DNA of 64,000 bases from Acridotheres tristis (taxonomy: Eukaryota; Chordata; Aves; Passeriformes; Sturnidae): assembly GCA_037013685.1 (NCBI GenBank), contig CM072886.1, forward strand, positions 30,139,080-30,203,079, written 5' to 3'. This document shows positions 28,901 through 42,103 of this stretch, piece by piece. The notes under the pieces were generated by a model that searched no databases, was not told the origin of the DNA, and saw only the letters and a program-made list of their open reading frames with translations. The position numbers were made by a program, and so were the translations under genes. Numbering within the stretch: the stretch's first letter is position 1; the number at the start of each line of letters is the position of its first letter.

Positions 28901-31900
28901 TATTTTAATAAAAATTACAGTGGCTATACAAGGTAGTATTTACTTCTGATGAGCTTATGCCTGTGTGGGTGTACGATTTATTAGTAACTGTCAATGGAAC
29001 TGATCACTGAAACTGAAGAAATTCTTTGGATAAATTTTCTACTGATATATTTAGTACTCAAGTTTTAAACTGCATTCTTTGATTAATTTGTCATGCAATC
29101 TGGCTGAAAATCTTAACGAAATTTCTGTTACAAGAATTAATAATAATATATGGCAATGTTACACAATTTGTAAAAAACATACACAGTAATAGATAAACAT
29201 CAAATTATTTCTGGATTTTCTAAAAAAAAAATCAAACAAAAAAACCAAAACCAATTAAAGCCTCACTTTCCAGACAAAAAACAAAAAGACAGAGAAAACA
29301 AAAAAAAGAAATTTTGAACACTAGGCTATTTTCACATATTCCAGTTTTCAATTTTCCAAAAACAAATTGCCCATCTTTCAGGGAAAACAGACATTTCCCA
29401 GAAATTTTGGAGTCCACAGTTTTGCTCCAACTTAACTTTTCGGTTTTCAATCCATATTTTTTAAATAATATTTTAAAAGCTTTTCTACATAAATAAGACA
29501 AATGGCCAAAGGAGAATAAAGTGACTACAGTAATTCTAATGCTCTTGCTAGGTCACCAGCATTATTATGAGCAGGTTCAAAACTGTCTGTACCTTACATG
29601 AGTAAATAGCTCCCTATTATCCATGGAGATTAAAATACATCAAGGTGAGCTCAGCTCCCTGGGGAGGGTGAAGTGGACATGGCCTTATAGCTTCAATATG
29701 GATATGGGATCTGCTAACGTTCCTGGAAACACACTTGCAGATATTTCAGGCCACAGTTGCTGCAGAGAAGTGAATTGGGTAAGCTGAGGGACACTGATGA
29801 AGGATGTGCTGTTCTCACTGACATGGGGGTGGGCAGAATGCCTGATCTGAGAAACAAATCTGAACCCAGAATGAATATGGTCCATTTGTAAAAACAATAA
29901 ATTGAGCTCAATAGTTTCACAAACTGCACGTGCAGTAGCATGACAGCAAAGGGTTGATGGCCTACAATGCTTTGTCAGAAGATTTTCCTCTCAGAATTGT
30001 CAGAGTTGTTGCCTGTAGAGAAATAAGTGCCCTCTAGGACATGGTTCAAGTACAGGAGTAGTTTAGTCTGTCTTGCATCAGAGGACAGAGGAATTTATCA
30101 AGAAAATCACAAAGGTTTTTATGGCTGACTGAAAAATCCTAGAATTGAAGGTGGAAAGTTGATGTTTTGACTCATGCAAAAAAGAAGGGAGATGTTTCTG
30201 CTGTATTTTAGAGCTGTGAAGTGAGTTTTCTTTCATATAAACCAACATTAGTCATATATTTCTGAAAACAACATGCCTCGCTGTCATTTTAGCCTGGGAT
30301 TATCCATGTGTCCTGGAGACAGGCAGACACCTGGGAGACAATTTCAGTGAGCAGAACATTCTCTAGTTGCAGGAGGTATTTATTACGCCAAATCATTGTT
30401 TCTCACTTCATTTCACATAATCATAACTTCTGTGGCATTTCCTTCTTTGACCTTCAGTATAGATCAGAGGACACAGCTGAAATCAAACACACTGTTTACG
30501 TGGGCTTGGCCCCTTCCAATTAAAGGATTTTTTTTTTTTTCGGTTGCATATTTCCCCACTCTTTTTTGCTTCAGTATTTTGGTATTACCATTCCTTAAGT
30601 TTCAGTGTCCAGTTTAGCCCTGTATGTTTCCTGCATAGAATACATTCCTCTTTCACAGATGTTAAGAGAAAATCCTCTACAAACGTGGAAGAGACTGCAG
30701 TAACAATCTCTCTTTTGCACAGGTGCATGGCAGATATTTTATTTCACTTAGGCAGGAAATAAAAAAAGCAGCCAAGTATTGCAATGCTCAAATTATAAAA
30801 TTTTAAAAAAAGTCAAAATAGTCTGCATCCTTTGTCTAAAAATAGGAAAAACAATGTTTTGTTTCTACAGAAACAAAAGCTAAGAGAAGTATGTTTCATT
30901 AATATTTTTTTTTCTGTCATTCACTCTTCTCATACAATTTTTAGCCTCCTGTCTCTTACAATCATCATTATTCTTATTTTTCTTACATAATTTCTTTTTT
31001 CCAAAATCCCAAATGATCAGCTCTGACTGCAAAGAGTTCATTTGCCTGTTTTCATATCCTAGGTAAGGGCTTGCTTGCTTTTTCTGGGAAAGATGCTTGT
31101 GATATTTTATAGCTTGCTCAGGACTCAATAATTAAAGTGAGTCTTTAGGCTTAAACCAAATACCACAGCATATATGCTCTAGACAGAAGTTATACTTCAT
31201 TTCCACTGCAGAGTAAAATTAAGCCAGATCCTGACCTTGAGCCTTAAAGAGCTTTAAATGCTGAGCTTGTGCACATTTAACCCCACTGTAACTGTTGTAG
31301 GGTCACAGGGAGGTGACAGATGCTATCAGACACTTCCTACTGTAGATGATTAATTATGAGGAGAGATCTTTGCATAGACTATGTTTGAAAATTTCAGCTG
31401 AGGTTCCTGGCAGAGCTGCAGAAGCATCTTTGTTGGTTCAAGCCAGCTAGTGCCTGTTGTGTTTATCACAGATTTCCTTACGGAAGATAACCATCCAGGC
31501 TGATAAAAGCAATGAAATTTCAGTACAACACAACACTGGAAATTTGGATCACAAATAAACAAATATTGCCATCAATATTCCTGGCATTATATAGCTGCTA
31601 TTAATATCAGGCTTACATATTGTAATTTTGTTTCTTAAACCACACAGATAGAGCTTAGATGTATGGATTTATTATCACATTTGGCATATATTATTTATAG
31701 CATAAGAAAGGTGAAACATCTTGCAGCATGCATGTAAAGATTAGGATTTATTGTCCAGGAATCCTTGAACAATTTTATCAAAAGCCCATTTCTAGGTGGT
31801 GTTTTTCTGCAATAAATCATACAGCAGAAATCTATCAGTGGTCACCAGTAAGAGATAAATGAGAGCAGAGGAAAGAGGGTCATCAGAGAATTTTTTTCTG

Positions 31901-32190
31901 TATCATGACCTGTCATTGGCAGAAATCCATTTATTATCGCACACAACTGATTTTTTTCTCTCATTCACTGGGTTTGCTGTTCTGGGCACTGTTATAAAAA
32001 AAATTAAAAACTTTGCAGAATGTAAGCTTTCAGGAATCATGAAAAAAGAGTTAACTTACAGACCACAGGTGCAAAGACTAACACTACTTTTATTCCCTCG
32101 CCTCGCCTCCTTCCTCCCTCCTGCACTACACCTCTTTTTTTCTCTTTTCTCCACCCTCTGCATAAGAATAAACTCCTGAGGTTTTCATTA
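25929..32190. other. Non-coding sequence, no gene recognised
   Basis: AT-rich sequence with no recognised exon, RNA gene or transposon. Open frames are at most about 118 codons and lack familiar domains. An A-rich low-complexity patch lies at 29222-29316. A possibly constrained element is at 28490-28640. Confidence 0.6.
28490..28640. promoter_or_regulatory. Candidate conserved non-coding element
   Basis: A compact block with retained CpGs (in CTTCGTTT, GGCGCC, CTCGCTC and TGCGGCAGG) next to homeodomain-like ATAAATTATC. It stands out against CpG-poor flanks and shows no repeat signature. Call from composition only. Confidence 0.28.
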
Positions 32191-32191
32191 T

Positions 32192-32367
32192 GGAGAGAGG
32201 AGAGGAGAGGAGAGGAGAGGAGAGGAGAGGAGAGGAGAGGAGAGGAGAGGAGAGGAGAGGAGAGGAGAGGAGAGGAGAGGAGAGGAGAGGAGAGGAGAGG
32301 AGAGGAGAGGAGAGGAGAGGAGAGGAGAGGAGAGGAGAGGAGAGGAGAGGAGAGGAGAGGAGAGGAG
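32192..32367. repeat. Long (AGAGG)n pentanucleotide array
   Basis: AGAGG repeats from 32196 to 32367 without visible interruption, about 34 units, preceded by a short partial unit. All-purine on the plus strand. Open frames on both strands through it encode only repeat-derived residues. Likely length-polymorphic. Confidence 0.97.
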
Positions 32368-33679
32368 CATAAACCTGATGTCATGGCAGTACATACAGAA
32401 TCTCTAGATATAAGCAACTCAGTCAGTTGGTATGTGCAGGAAGGAGGCAAAATGTGTATTTCCTTAGAAGAAGTGGGGAATCTCTTCTTGAGCAGCATTA
32501 ACCCCAATTGTACTTCTCTAAGAACTTTTCTAAGTTCATTAATAAAATGAAGTTACATTTTTTCTTTAAGTAAGAAGGAAGAGGGGGGAAGAGCAATAAG
32601 GAGGAGGGCTGAAGTGTTTTTTTGCAAGCTGAGATTAATCGAGGTAGGAAGGAGCAATACCATCTCACATATCTCAGTGAATATCACCACCTAGATTTCT
32701 ATAAGATCCTCAAGAATGATCCACTCATGCTCTAGGCAGCTGATTTGGGTTTTGTTTAGGTAATGGAGCCTTCACCAAGGGAAAAATTATGCTCATAGCA
32801 GTCAGGTTTGTGGAAAACTAGAGAAGAGTGCATGGTGAAATTTTTATGATACAGCAGCAAAAGTTTTAAAACCGTTTGACAACTGGAGAGATTTTTGTAT
32901 ACTTCCTTTGTACTAATGTATCGCTGGGGCACACACGAGATACCTAGATTATGCTCCTTTTGGAAAGCCTTGGTTATTCCTGCTTTATTAATTCAAAATT
33001 TTATCACAGTGCAAGAGTTTTATTTGATTCTTCATGTCTCTGATGTATTTATCCTTTGGACATATGCCAGAAGCATTTTACTTTTCCTGAGCTAGGTAAA
33101 GAAGCAGAAATGCAGGGTCTACATAGTCCTTTGAAAAGAAATGAAATAGTAAACTTATGGCCACTCATTTGTGAACTTCAGCTGCTCCTTGTCAACAGAA
33201 ACAAGGGTAGGACTGTGTAAGATGAGACCAGCTATGTAAGTTTATGTCACTGCTGGGAAGACCTAGATGTAACTGAGTCACTAAACTATGATCTGTCCTT
33301 CCCAATACTCGACTGCTAGCTCTACACCACAGGCAATGAGGTGCCATCTTTGTGGAACACAAATCTCTTTGCCAGAATCATCTGTGTGCTGCCACAAAGC
33401 AAAGCTCTTCTGCTAATTAATCCACTCTTTAAATATTTTTATTTCTTTCTTATGACTGAAATACTAGTTACTGAAGTAATTTGCCAAATGGCCAGTGACT
33501 ATCATAATTGTTCTTCAATAATCTTATCACAAGAAAATACAAGATCTGATTGGAATGTATGGTTTATTAGGTTAATACTGTGTATTTAATTAATTATTAA
33601 TATATTATATAAAATCATTATTAATTCGATAAACTGTTGCTATCTAATATTTATATATTATTATTTCCTTAATTTAAAG

Positions 33680-33752
33680 GATGGACTTGATGATCAAAGG
33701 CTGCACTTGATAATCTCGGAGGTCTTTTCCAACCTAATTGAGTCTGATTATA
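33680..33752 (+). mobile_element. CR1 LINE 3' terminal fragment
   Basis: The stretch carries the CR1 3' end words GGACTTGATGATC and TCGGAGGTCTTTTCCAACCT followed by a decayed tail near GAGTCTGATTAT. CR1 is the dominant non-LTR retrotransposon of birds and other sauropsids and is usually 5'-truncated, as here. An internal duplication of the ACTTGAT(G/A)ATC word is present. Sense strand is plus. Confidence 0.85.
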
Positions 33753-36572
33753 ATTTATGGGGAGGAAAAAGAGGAAAGGTTTGAAGTGAGCAGTTCAGAT
33801 TGCTGACAGGAATGATATTTAAAAGTCAGTAAAAAAAAATCTTTATATCTGTTCTAGCTAGTACAGAGATGCTACAAGTTTCAAATAAGTTTTAGCTGTA
33901 AATATATTTTACATCAAGTACACGCAAACCTTGTTTGCATGAAAATTACTCGTTTGCTGTGTGTGATGATGAAGGCTTGATTTTAACAGGCAGTTAAAGC
34001 GCCAGTTTTGGATCTTCGTGGATTAAACTTTATTAAATATTTTAATCTTTCAAACTCTTCTTCATATACTATAAGTTTAGATAATTTTCCTTATTGCTAG
34101 CATAAGTCTTTCATGAAGACATTTCTTCACTCAAAGTAGGGAAACTGTGACACAAATTCAGTAAAAAAAAAAGAAGGAAAAGCTACCTAAAGTATTAAGA
34201 TACTACGAGAATATAACTAAAATATTAAGATATCACTTGACTTAATTGTTTACTTTAAACATACAAGGTAAACCTCTTCAGAATTCTGTTAAAAATTGAG
34301 TTGTACTTAAGAAAAGTTTTAAAAGTTCCCTTATTTAGATATAAGGTCATTACAACTCTTTTTATTTGGCTGACATAATTTTCAACTAACTGGAAATTTT
34401 TATTCCTTGGAATCATGACAGGTACAGATATCAAAAATTTATGGCTACCACATTAAATGAATGGCTCAGCGTGGTGACTCACATTTCGACTTTATTGTAA
34501 ACTCAACTAAATAGTTTAACCTACATGCAAAGGAAACTTCTCTAAATGGCTATTAATATTTTTAAGCCATTAATATGCTCAATATTCCACATAGTATATT
34601 AGGATATAATTTTACGCCTATGAACCAAGAAAAAAATAAGGACAGGCTACAGGGCAAATCACAAATTTTTAAGTTAAGACTTGAATTGATCATAAATCTA
34701 TCAATTTCTTCTTCACTAAACAGCAAAATAAGCAGTAGTTTACACTATGCAGTCTAGGTCTTTTGGGAAAAGACAGTTTGTATCTTTCTTTTTAGTATTT
34801 TGGTTGAAACCTTTAATTATAACCAATTGAATCTCCTTAAAGATTAGGGGGCCCACATAGACAGACTGTGCATACCCACTCATTATCTAGAGCTCAACCA
34901 GAGATTAATGTGGGTGAATATTCTATGATATCACGCACTTTTACCTATTATCAGAATTTAAGATATATGCCACATAACCTTTAATTTTAATATTCATGCT
35001 GGTTTTAAGTGTCTTTTTCTTATAAATGCTACAATGAAATCTTCCCTTAAGGCAATTTTTTTTTCCACTGTCTGAAAGTTGGATGCAGCAGCACTGGGGA
35101 TTTTATTAATGAGGGGAAAGAAGTGTCTGTGATTATAGGAGAGTCACAGGAATTATAGGAATTGCAAAACAATTGCATGAAACCAGTTTAGCAGGGCCTT
35201 AGAGAAACCCCACTGTGGATGTTCCTGACAGTGGAGCAGGGATACTCTGGGTGGATTTTGGATGTATTCACCAAAATGCGGATCGCACTTTGATATCAAA
35301 CCAAACACCATCTGCACCGAAATGGTGAGACCTTTTTGCCTGCTCTGTGTTGGACATGGACAAGCAGCAGAAGAGTGGAAATGAACAGAGAAGGCGAATT
35401 AGAAGCAGAGACTTCATATAATGGCTCAGAAAGGGGCCTCAGCTATCCCACCATTGTCTGTCTGGAGCTCGCACAGGGAGAGAAGGAGTAAAAAGGTGCT
35501 TCATGCAGAGCAAATATTCCGTGTTCTTGCTGTGCGACAGGGATGAGATGGCAGAGGACTTTTCCCTCCATTTGTGTAGGCAGACTCTGTGGTAAAAACA
35601 GGTTCCTGGCCTTAGTCTAACATAACACTTTTGCCTTTCCTTTACATTTTATCCTCTGAGCCTGATTGCACTCACTTTGTAAATAATTTTGGCAGACAGA
35701 AAAGGCAGAAGTAAGCACATCTGTGTTTTGGAGTTCAATAGTACTAGGTTGATAAAAGTCAGCCAAATCAAAGAAATTCCTTGGCCTCTTGTCTATCACA
35801 GCCACAGAAATTTGCTCAGAGGAAAGATGCCTCATATATCATCCCAGTACAACTCTGTTGGATCAGCTTTGCTCAGCCTCCTTCACATGTGCAGGATTTT
35901 GAAGTCCTTATTCCCCCTTATGACGTGAGTGCTTAAAACATCTGCAAGATTTCCACAAGTAAGGTGTGAATGTAGTCCAGGAGATTTAGGGCTCATGCAA
36001 AAGATTTAAAAATTAGTTGTGAACTAGAAAACTGTTTGCCCTTCAGATATCTGGGACTCATAAATGAATCCTCTGCAGCAAAACAACTTGATGTACATGG
36101 GAATTGGGACACTGAGCAGCAAGTCCAAGGAAGTGTGTGGGGCTTCAGCCCGTTTCCTTTCTGCATCCATAGCATCTCAAACTGGAGAATGACTTTGTCT
36201 TTTGCTATTCACAAGCACCAAATTCTCCTGGGAAATTGTAGGGCCCAACAGCTAAATTATTGTTGTCCCTTCAGTGTCTATTGCTGAGACACCATGAGCA
36301 AGTTAGGAAGGATGCACGATGTCCAATTCACTTTGTTTTTCAAGTAGGCTTACAAAAGTGTTTAGGTCTGTGGATTTTTAATGGGAGAATAAAGCTGGAA
36401 ATGTGAGTTTTAGCAACAAAAGTGTGAGATATGTAAATTATTTTGAATTTTAAGTTTTATTTTTCTTTAAAAATGAAAGGAAAGGTAACTGGAACAGACA
36501 AAATGCAGCAGTGAAGATCAGAATCTACTCTGGAAAGCTTAATACAATTTAGTCGTTCCTTATAGCAGCATT

Positions 36573-36595
36573 AAAAAAAAAAAAAAAAAAAAAAA
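36573..36595 (+). repeat. Poly-A run of 23
   Basis: An uninterrupted run of A followed by GGAAG. No retroposed gene body is recognisable upstream, so it is called a simple homopolymer rather than a processed-transcript tail. Confidence 0.9.
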
Positions 36596-39500
36596 GGAAG
36601 AAAATTTTCCAAGTCAAATTCCTCACAACACCCAATGTTCTAAATTTCTTATATTTTACTGTGAAGGGTTCCCCAATTCTCTTGGCATTTCAGCAATAAC
36701 TTAGTGGGGAAGATCTTTAAACATATCTCTTAAAATAGCCCACAAGGCTTCCAGTTAGAATTTTCTATAGTGAAGGGTTTAAGGTTTTTGTTAAAAAATG
36801 TAACAAGGAATCTTTAGGAAAAATGGTGATGGGATTGTGATTTTTATATGTGATCTTATGAAAGATAAAACGATAAATTTCCTAATAACCCAGACCTACA
36901 TAAGAGGGCACTAAACTCAGTCCCCTCTAACCACACTGGAAGCACTAATGCAGAATGATTTATAATATGAAAAAAATATTTTTTGCAGCTTTTACTGTTA
37001 CAGTGCAAGAGATCAGAATGAATATGCATGGTTAATCTATTCCTCAAAACTTCCTGCCTCTGAGTTCCAGAACAACACAACAGCGGTGTCTCATGTTTCC
37101 AGCATTTAGGGATCTAATTGGGATATTGTTCTGTACTTGCTGTTAGACAGTGTAGTGACAAGATGAATCTCAGCCAACGCTGGCAGCCAGCCAGTGCATA
37201 CCTTGCACAAACAAAGTGCAGGGCAATTAAAGTGTAAGTGCCAAAGGAGGGCTGCTGAGAGAGAGCATAAAAATAGCCATCCAAGAAAGCACTTGGAAAA
37301 TACATTTCTTTGGCTTATTGGAGGACTGCTGTTCCATCCATTTATTTCTTTCCCTTGATGTCTTCCCCTGAACGGAATCTGTTTTCCCCTCTTCAGTATT
37401 TTTATTCTTTAGAGAAGTTTGGGAAAGCCTTGGTGAGAAGGGAATTTTTTTTCTAGCAGAGCAGGGGAGACAGGATTTCTGTTTTGTGAATTGAGGCAAG
37501 AGGATATTAGGCAGGAAAGAGCTTTGGGAAGCATGTTATGAAATTGAGCTTTATACAAAATACATGGATTGGGTATGCTATGCACACAGCTGCAGAAATA
37601 TGGAGCAATCATTCTGTACACAGCTATGTATAAATATTGAAACAAAGCCTGCAATTCCACTCATCAAAATGAAAGCCCTTAAGGAGTCAGATGTTCCCCT
37701 CACTCCCTGCTATGCAAACAGGTCTGCATTACTAAAGTGAATTCACAGTCACTTTATTAGAAATTTATGCAACCTGTGTTGAACATCTAGTATCCTAAAT
37801 ATTCTACAATGATTCCAACAGAGCATTTTGTGACGTTCAATGACAAAACCTAACAGAGGTGAAACATTTATTACTTGGAAGCCTGGTTGTTAATAGATGG
37901 GTACACTACACTGTTGGAGAGGGAAGGGGAGAGCAGGCTGGGGGATTAGATAAAGGAGATAAAGGATACATAAATGTATAAACATAATTTCCATCCTCAT
38001 TCCCAAACAAAGCAGCTGATCAAAATATGCATTTTTCTTTTCCTTCAAATCTGTTCCAGTGTTCTTGTGCAGCAGGTGTGTACTTGTAAAGACCAAAACA
38101 ATGGGCTTTACTGAATTTCTGCCTACCCTGGATAGTCTTGTTGGTGGTTTTTTTTCTCTCAGAATGTATTTCTTTAATGAAGATTTTATGTCTACAAGAT
38201 GATTTTTATTTCCCCTGTAGTTATATAGAGTACTTTTTTTCAATATTTTTTTGTTTGTTTTTACTGTGTCTAGCAGCAGCAGAAGGAGTGACAGAAATTA
38301 ACTCCTAAGCATATTGGCAGCTATGGATGTATTTATTAATCTGACCTTCTCTAAATACAACATCCAAATTCTTCCCTAAAATGCGTTTCTTTACATCATG
38401 TCTGTGTCAGATCAGAAGCAGCAGATACATGCTTTCTAACTTAGATTTGTTTTGAAAAACGAGTATTTATTCTGCGGGAAGAAAAGGTTATTTTGCAGAG
38501 GTCAGACTTTTATGATTTTCTTTTTATGGAGCAAGCCTTTGGGATATTATAATGGTATGTCAGCTAAGCACCTAGATGGCTCTACAAGGTCAAACAGAGT
38601 TACAACAGGCATATTTTATGTATGTATCTTGCAAGTGTTGTCCCAGTACACTCCAACCCCACCAATAAACCATTTTATTGCTTTACAATAACACAGCTTT
38701 GTGCTTCGCTTCACAGGATTTTTCCCCCCCCTTTGAATCAATGCTAAATTCATACAAATGTCAATAACAGAAATTTGCCAAGTTCTTCCTGGGGTCACTT
38801 AATGACATTGTTAGGACTCTTAATGTAGCTACTAGGTGAAAGAGCTTCCAGTACTGCATAAAGAATGAGTTGTTCTACTCCTGCCACAGCCTCAGCTGAT
38901 TTACAACCACTTTGCGTTTGATGTTGGACAGGATAATTTCATCAGTCTCCAACCCTTGTGATCATGTCCCAAAATGACTAGTCAGGTGAAGCCCTAGCCA
39001 AAGATTGCTTGTCACCTGTAGGAAGTAGCTGTCTGCTATGAGTAGTCTTTACTCATAAATGTAATCATCAGTTAGCTATTCATTGTGCTATACTTCATGG
39101 TCTAGATGTAGTAGTGAGGATAATATACAAACACCTCACAGGGAAAATGCTTTGAAACAACAGATGTGTCCATTAAAAAACTTGGGGTTTTACAGCAGGA
39201 CAACATCTTAAATGGAAGTAGCTGGCTTCCAAGTTCATCTCCAAAGGTTTCTTCAGAATGCCTGTCAAAACCTCTCCCTCTCCCTGAGTGATTCACTGAA
39301 GCAAATGGCCTGTAGTTAAAAACAATGATTTCCTAAAAGTCCAACACTAGCATCGTCGGGGTGATTTAAGGCAGCCAGAGCAGAGTAGGTATAAATATTT
39401 GGTGCACTATTGTCTTGAAAAAATATGGGATGTGGTGATAGAGCTATCTGAGAGAACAGTATGCTAATCCAGCCACATCTCTGAGGTTAAATTCTTATTT

Positions 39501-42072
39501 ATTTTGGTTAGATTCCTTGAAATTGTGGAGGATGTGCATATTTCTACTACAAGCGATGCATTTCCATCATCTCCAGACATATAATTTGGCATGAAGTAAC
39601 TAACACTCATCCATTTTTTGCTATTCAGCTGGGCTTAACCTGAGGCATTTGTTCTATTTTAAATAAATAAAAATCTTGTTTCAGAAGAAGTGAAGCTAGT
39701 AAGAATTCTGCAAAAGCATTATAAAATTGCCCAAGAGAAAAGCAGTGCTGTTATTAGGCCAATGCCGCTGTAAATGATAAATTAAAAAGGTAACATGAAG
39801 AGGCTGAAAAGTGGTGACAGCTACAATGAGTACATTTTCTCTTTTCTCAGTGTGAGATCACAGTGCAGGAATATATGAACTTTGAATCCCTTTGTGAAAT
39901 TTGTGCTCATTTTAGCTGTCACTGCTGCAGGTGATGAACATTCCCAACCTGTTGTTTCTCCTCTGTGCTTTTAAAAATGCAAGGGATAAGTTCTAGTAAC
40001 AAAGGAGTAGATATTCTGACAAATATGGTCACATAGCTAATGGGGAGATCTGGATAAAAACTTCAATCTATTTTGGAATTTATCCAGAGGCTTGTGAGAT
40101 TAAGGTCAGACAGTTATTTAATTTCTCAAATTGTAGCTGGAAAAAAAGCATAACATTTGATATGTTTTAGTTATATGTGTTTTGCTGGGATACTTCCAAG
40201 GTCTGAATGCACACTATTTTTCCTCCTCAGGTTTGTTCCTCAAGGTCTCTTCTCTCTATTGATTTCACTAAAAAACTTATAGATCTAGTACCTAAAAAAA
40301 AAATCTGAATTTAAACTACAGGTTCAAACAACTCAAAGTGCAGAAGGAAATTGACTGAGACTTCTAGTTTGTCTTCTTAATAAGAAGGAGGTCTTTTGAA
40401 AATTTTGCTTCTATAATATATGTGAAATTTTGGATTTTGGAATCAGAGAATGTGCAGATGACATACGGTGTGAGATAAGATTTTTATTTAATTTTTTTCT
40501 TTTCTTGAATAAGGAAGGAAAAAAATCAAAACACGCACAAAAGAACAATTCAACTTTTGTTCCACAGACTAATTTTTCAAACAGTATTCAGTTAGTACAG
40601 CTCTTTATGTTAATAATTTTAACAACTCTCAAAAGGACCTGTATTTTGTAAATGTATATAGGGAAAGATTGTCTACTTGTTAAAATCCTTTTTATTTTAC
40701 CTTTTGCACTCTGAATTTTACTCCCATTGCTCAACATTTCTATATTTTCTCTCAATGCCTGTAAGTCCCTGTGATTGGTATCATCATTTAACACACCTTA
40801 ACATTTCTTAGAGAAAAGCTCTCTCTTACCGTGGCTTTTAGACCCTCCATGCTGATGAACACACAACAGAGACTTACTGTGCAGAAATAAATGGGGGTTT
40901 TTTCATATTCTTTTGGCTTAAAAATGAAAATAATATGCTATGCATGTTTTAATTACGAAGGGAATATTTCCTGTCTTGTGAGTTTGCATTGCTGTGGTCA
41001 GAACAGAGACAAGTTCTAATATCCAAAGGCAGAAATCCTTTTCAAAGAGGTAGCTTGCAGTGGACACCCAATGACTGATTCTTCCCTGAGTACTATAGCA
41101 CTACTAGGCACATGGTAATAAAGGTGTTGTATTTAATAATACTTTTCCATGTATGACAAAAGAAAGAGCCTTTGGCAATTGAACAGCACTTTCTAGCACC
41201 CGGTGTCATTTGTCTCTTGTAAGTTTTGTGCACATACTGATCTGCAGCATGAATATTCTGTGTCTGCCCTTGCAAAGCATTGATTGACACAAGCCATACA
41301 CAAGTATCAACACCTTTCCTTTACAGAGGAAGGGGAAATGATCCAAAAATGAGACAGCCAAGGCTTACAGAAATGTGACATCTTTACATCTCTAAAGTAG
41401 GTAAAAGTAAAAATTGCTTAAGTTTAAAAAAAACCAAAACACTGAACCCCCAGGTAACCTATAACTTTTTTTCACTATATCTTGAAATAACATGACTGTT
41501 ATTGTATTGGCAGTGATGACTGCCACTGCCTTTGCAAGCACTGTTGTGGCTCTGTGACCATGGAAAGTGGCTGTTTGCCAATAGGGAGTCTACAGAAAGG
41601 TGCTGTCCTGCTGCAACAAACATTGCTGGGACAGAATGGCTTTCTAGGGGAAGTTGTAACACCCAGTGTTATAACAGGGAGCAACATTGGTGTATGTTCA
41701 ACAACCTCCACAAGCACTGGAGCTGAATCTTTTCCAGGAGCAGCACTGAAGGGTTAGGGCATGACTGCATCACTGGTGCCACTGAAAAGCCCCCTTCCCT
41801 TCCCACACATGGATTAACTTGCATTTACATTTAAGACAATGTACAGTTACAACTGTGGTTTTGGGTTCTTTTCCTGTGGTATTTCTTTTAAAAGTTAGTT
41901 TGTTTCTTTTCTAATTCTGGTATAAGCTATTTTATCTGCAATTCTTCCCCCTTTTTTCATTCTCTTCTTCACTCTCAGTGAAAAGTTATGACTGCACAGA
42001 CAACAATGTCCATCTTTCCAGGCTTTCACATGTGATTCCAGATGGCTTCCTTTTATGTTTCAGACATTTTCG

Positions 42073-42103
42073 CTTAGATTCACAGTATCAGTGTGAATCT
42101 AAG
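42073..42103. repeat. Perfect 12-bp inverted repeat
   Basis: Left arm CTTAGATTCACA (42073-42084) and its exact reverse complement TGTGAATCTAAG (42092-42103) are separated by 7 bases. A perfect stem of this size can form a hairpin in single-stranded DNA or RNA. No transposon or gene surrounds it that I recognise. Confidence 0.85.

Noticed and set aside
32037..32507. Open frames on both strands through the AGAGG array
   Set aside because: Repeat-derived residues only (SSPLL or EERRG); no independent coding evidence.
36573..36595. Poly-A run considered as the tail of a processed pseudogene
   Set aside because: No gene-like body, polyadenylation signal context or flanking target duplication recognised upstream.
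41515..41810. GC-richer patch with overlapping frames on both strands, considered as an old retroelement
   Set aside because: No CR1 or LTR hallmark word could be found; left as unclassified sequence.
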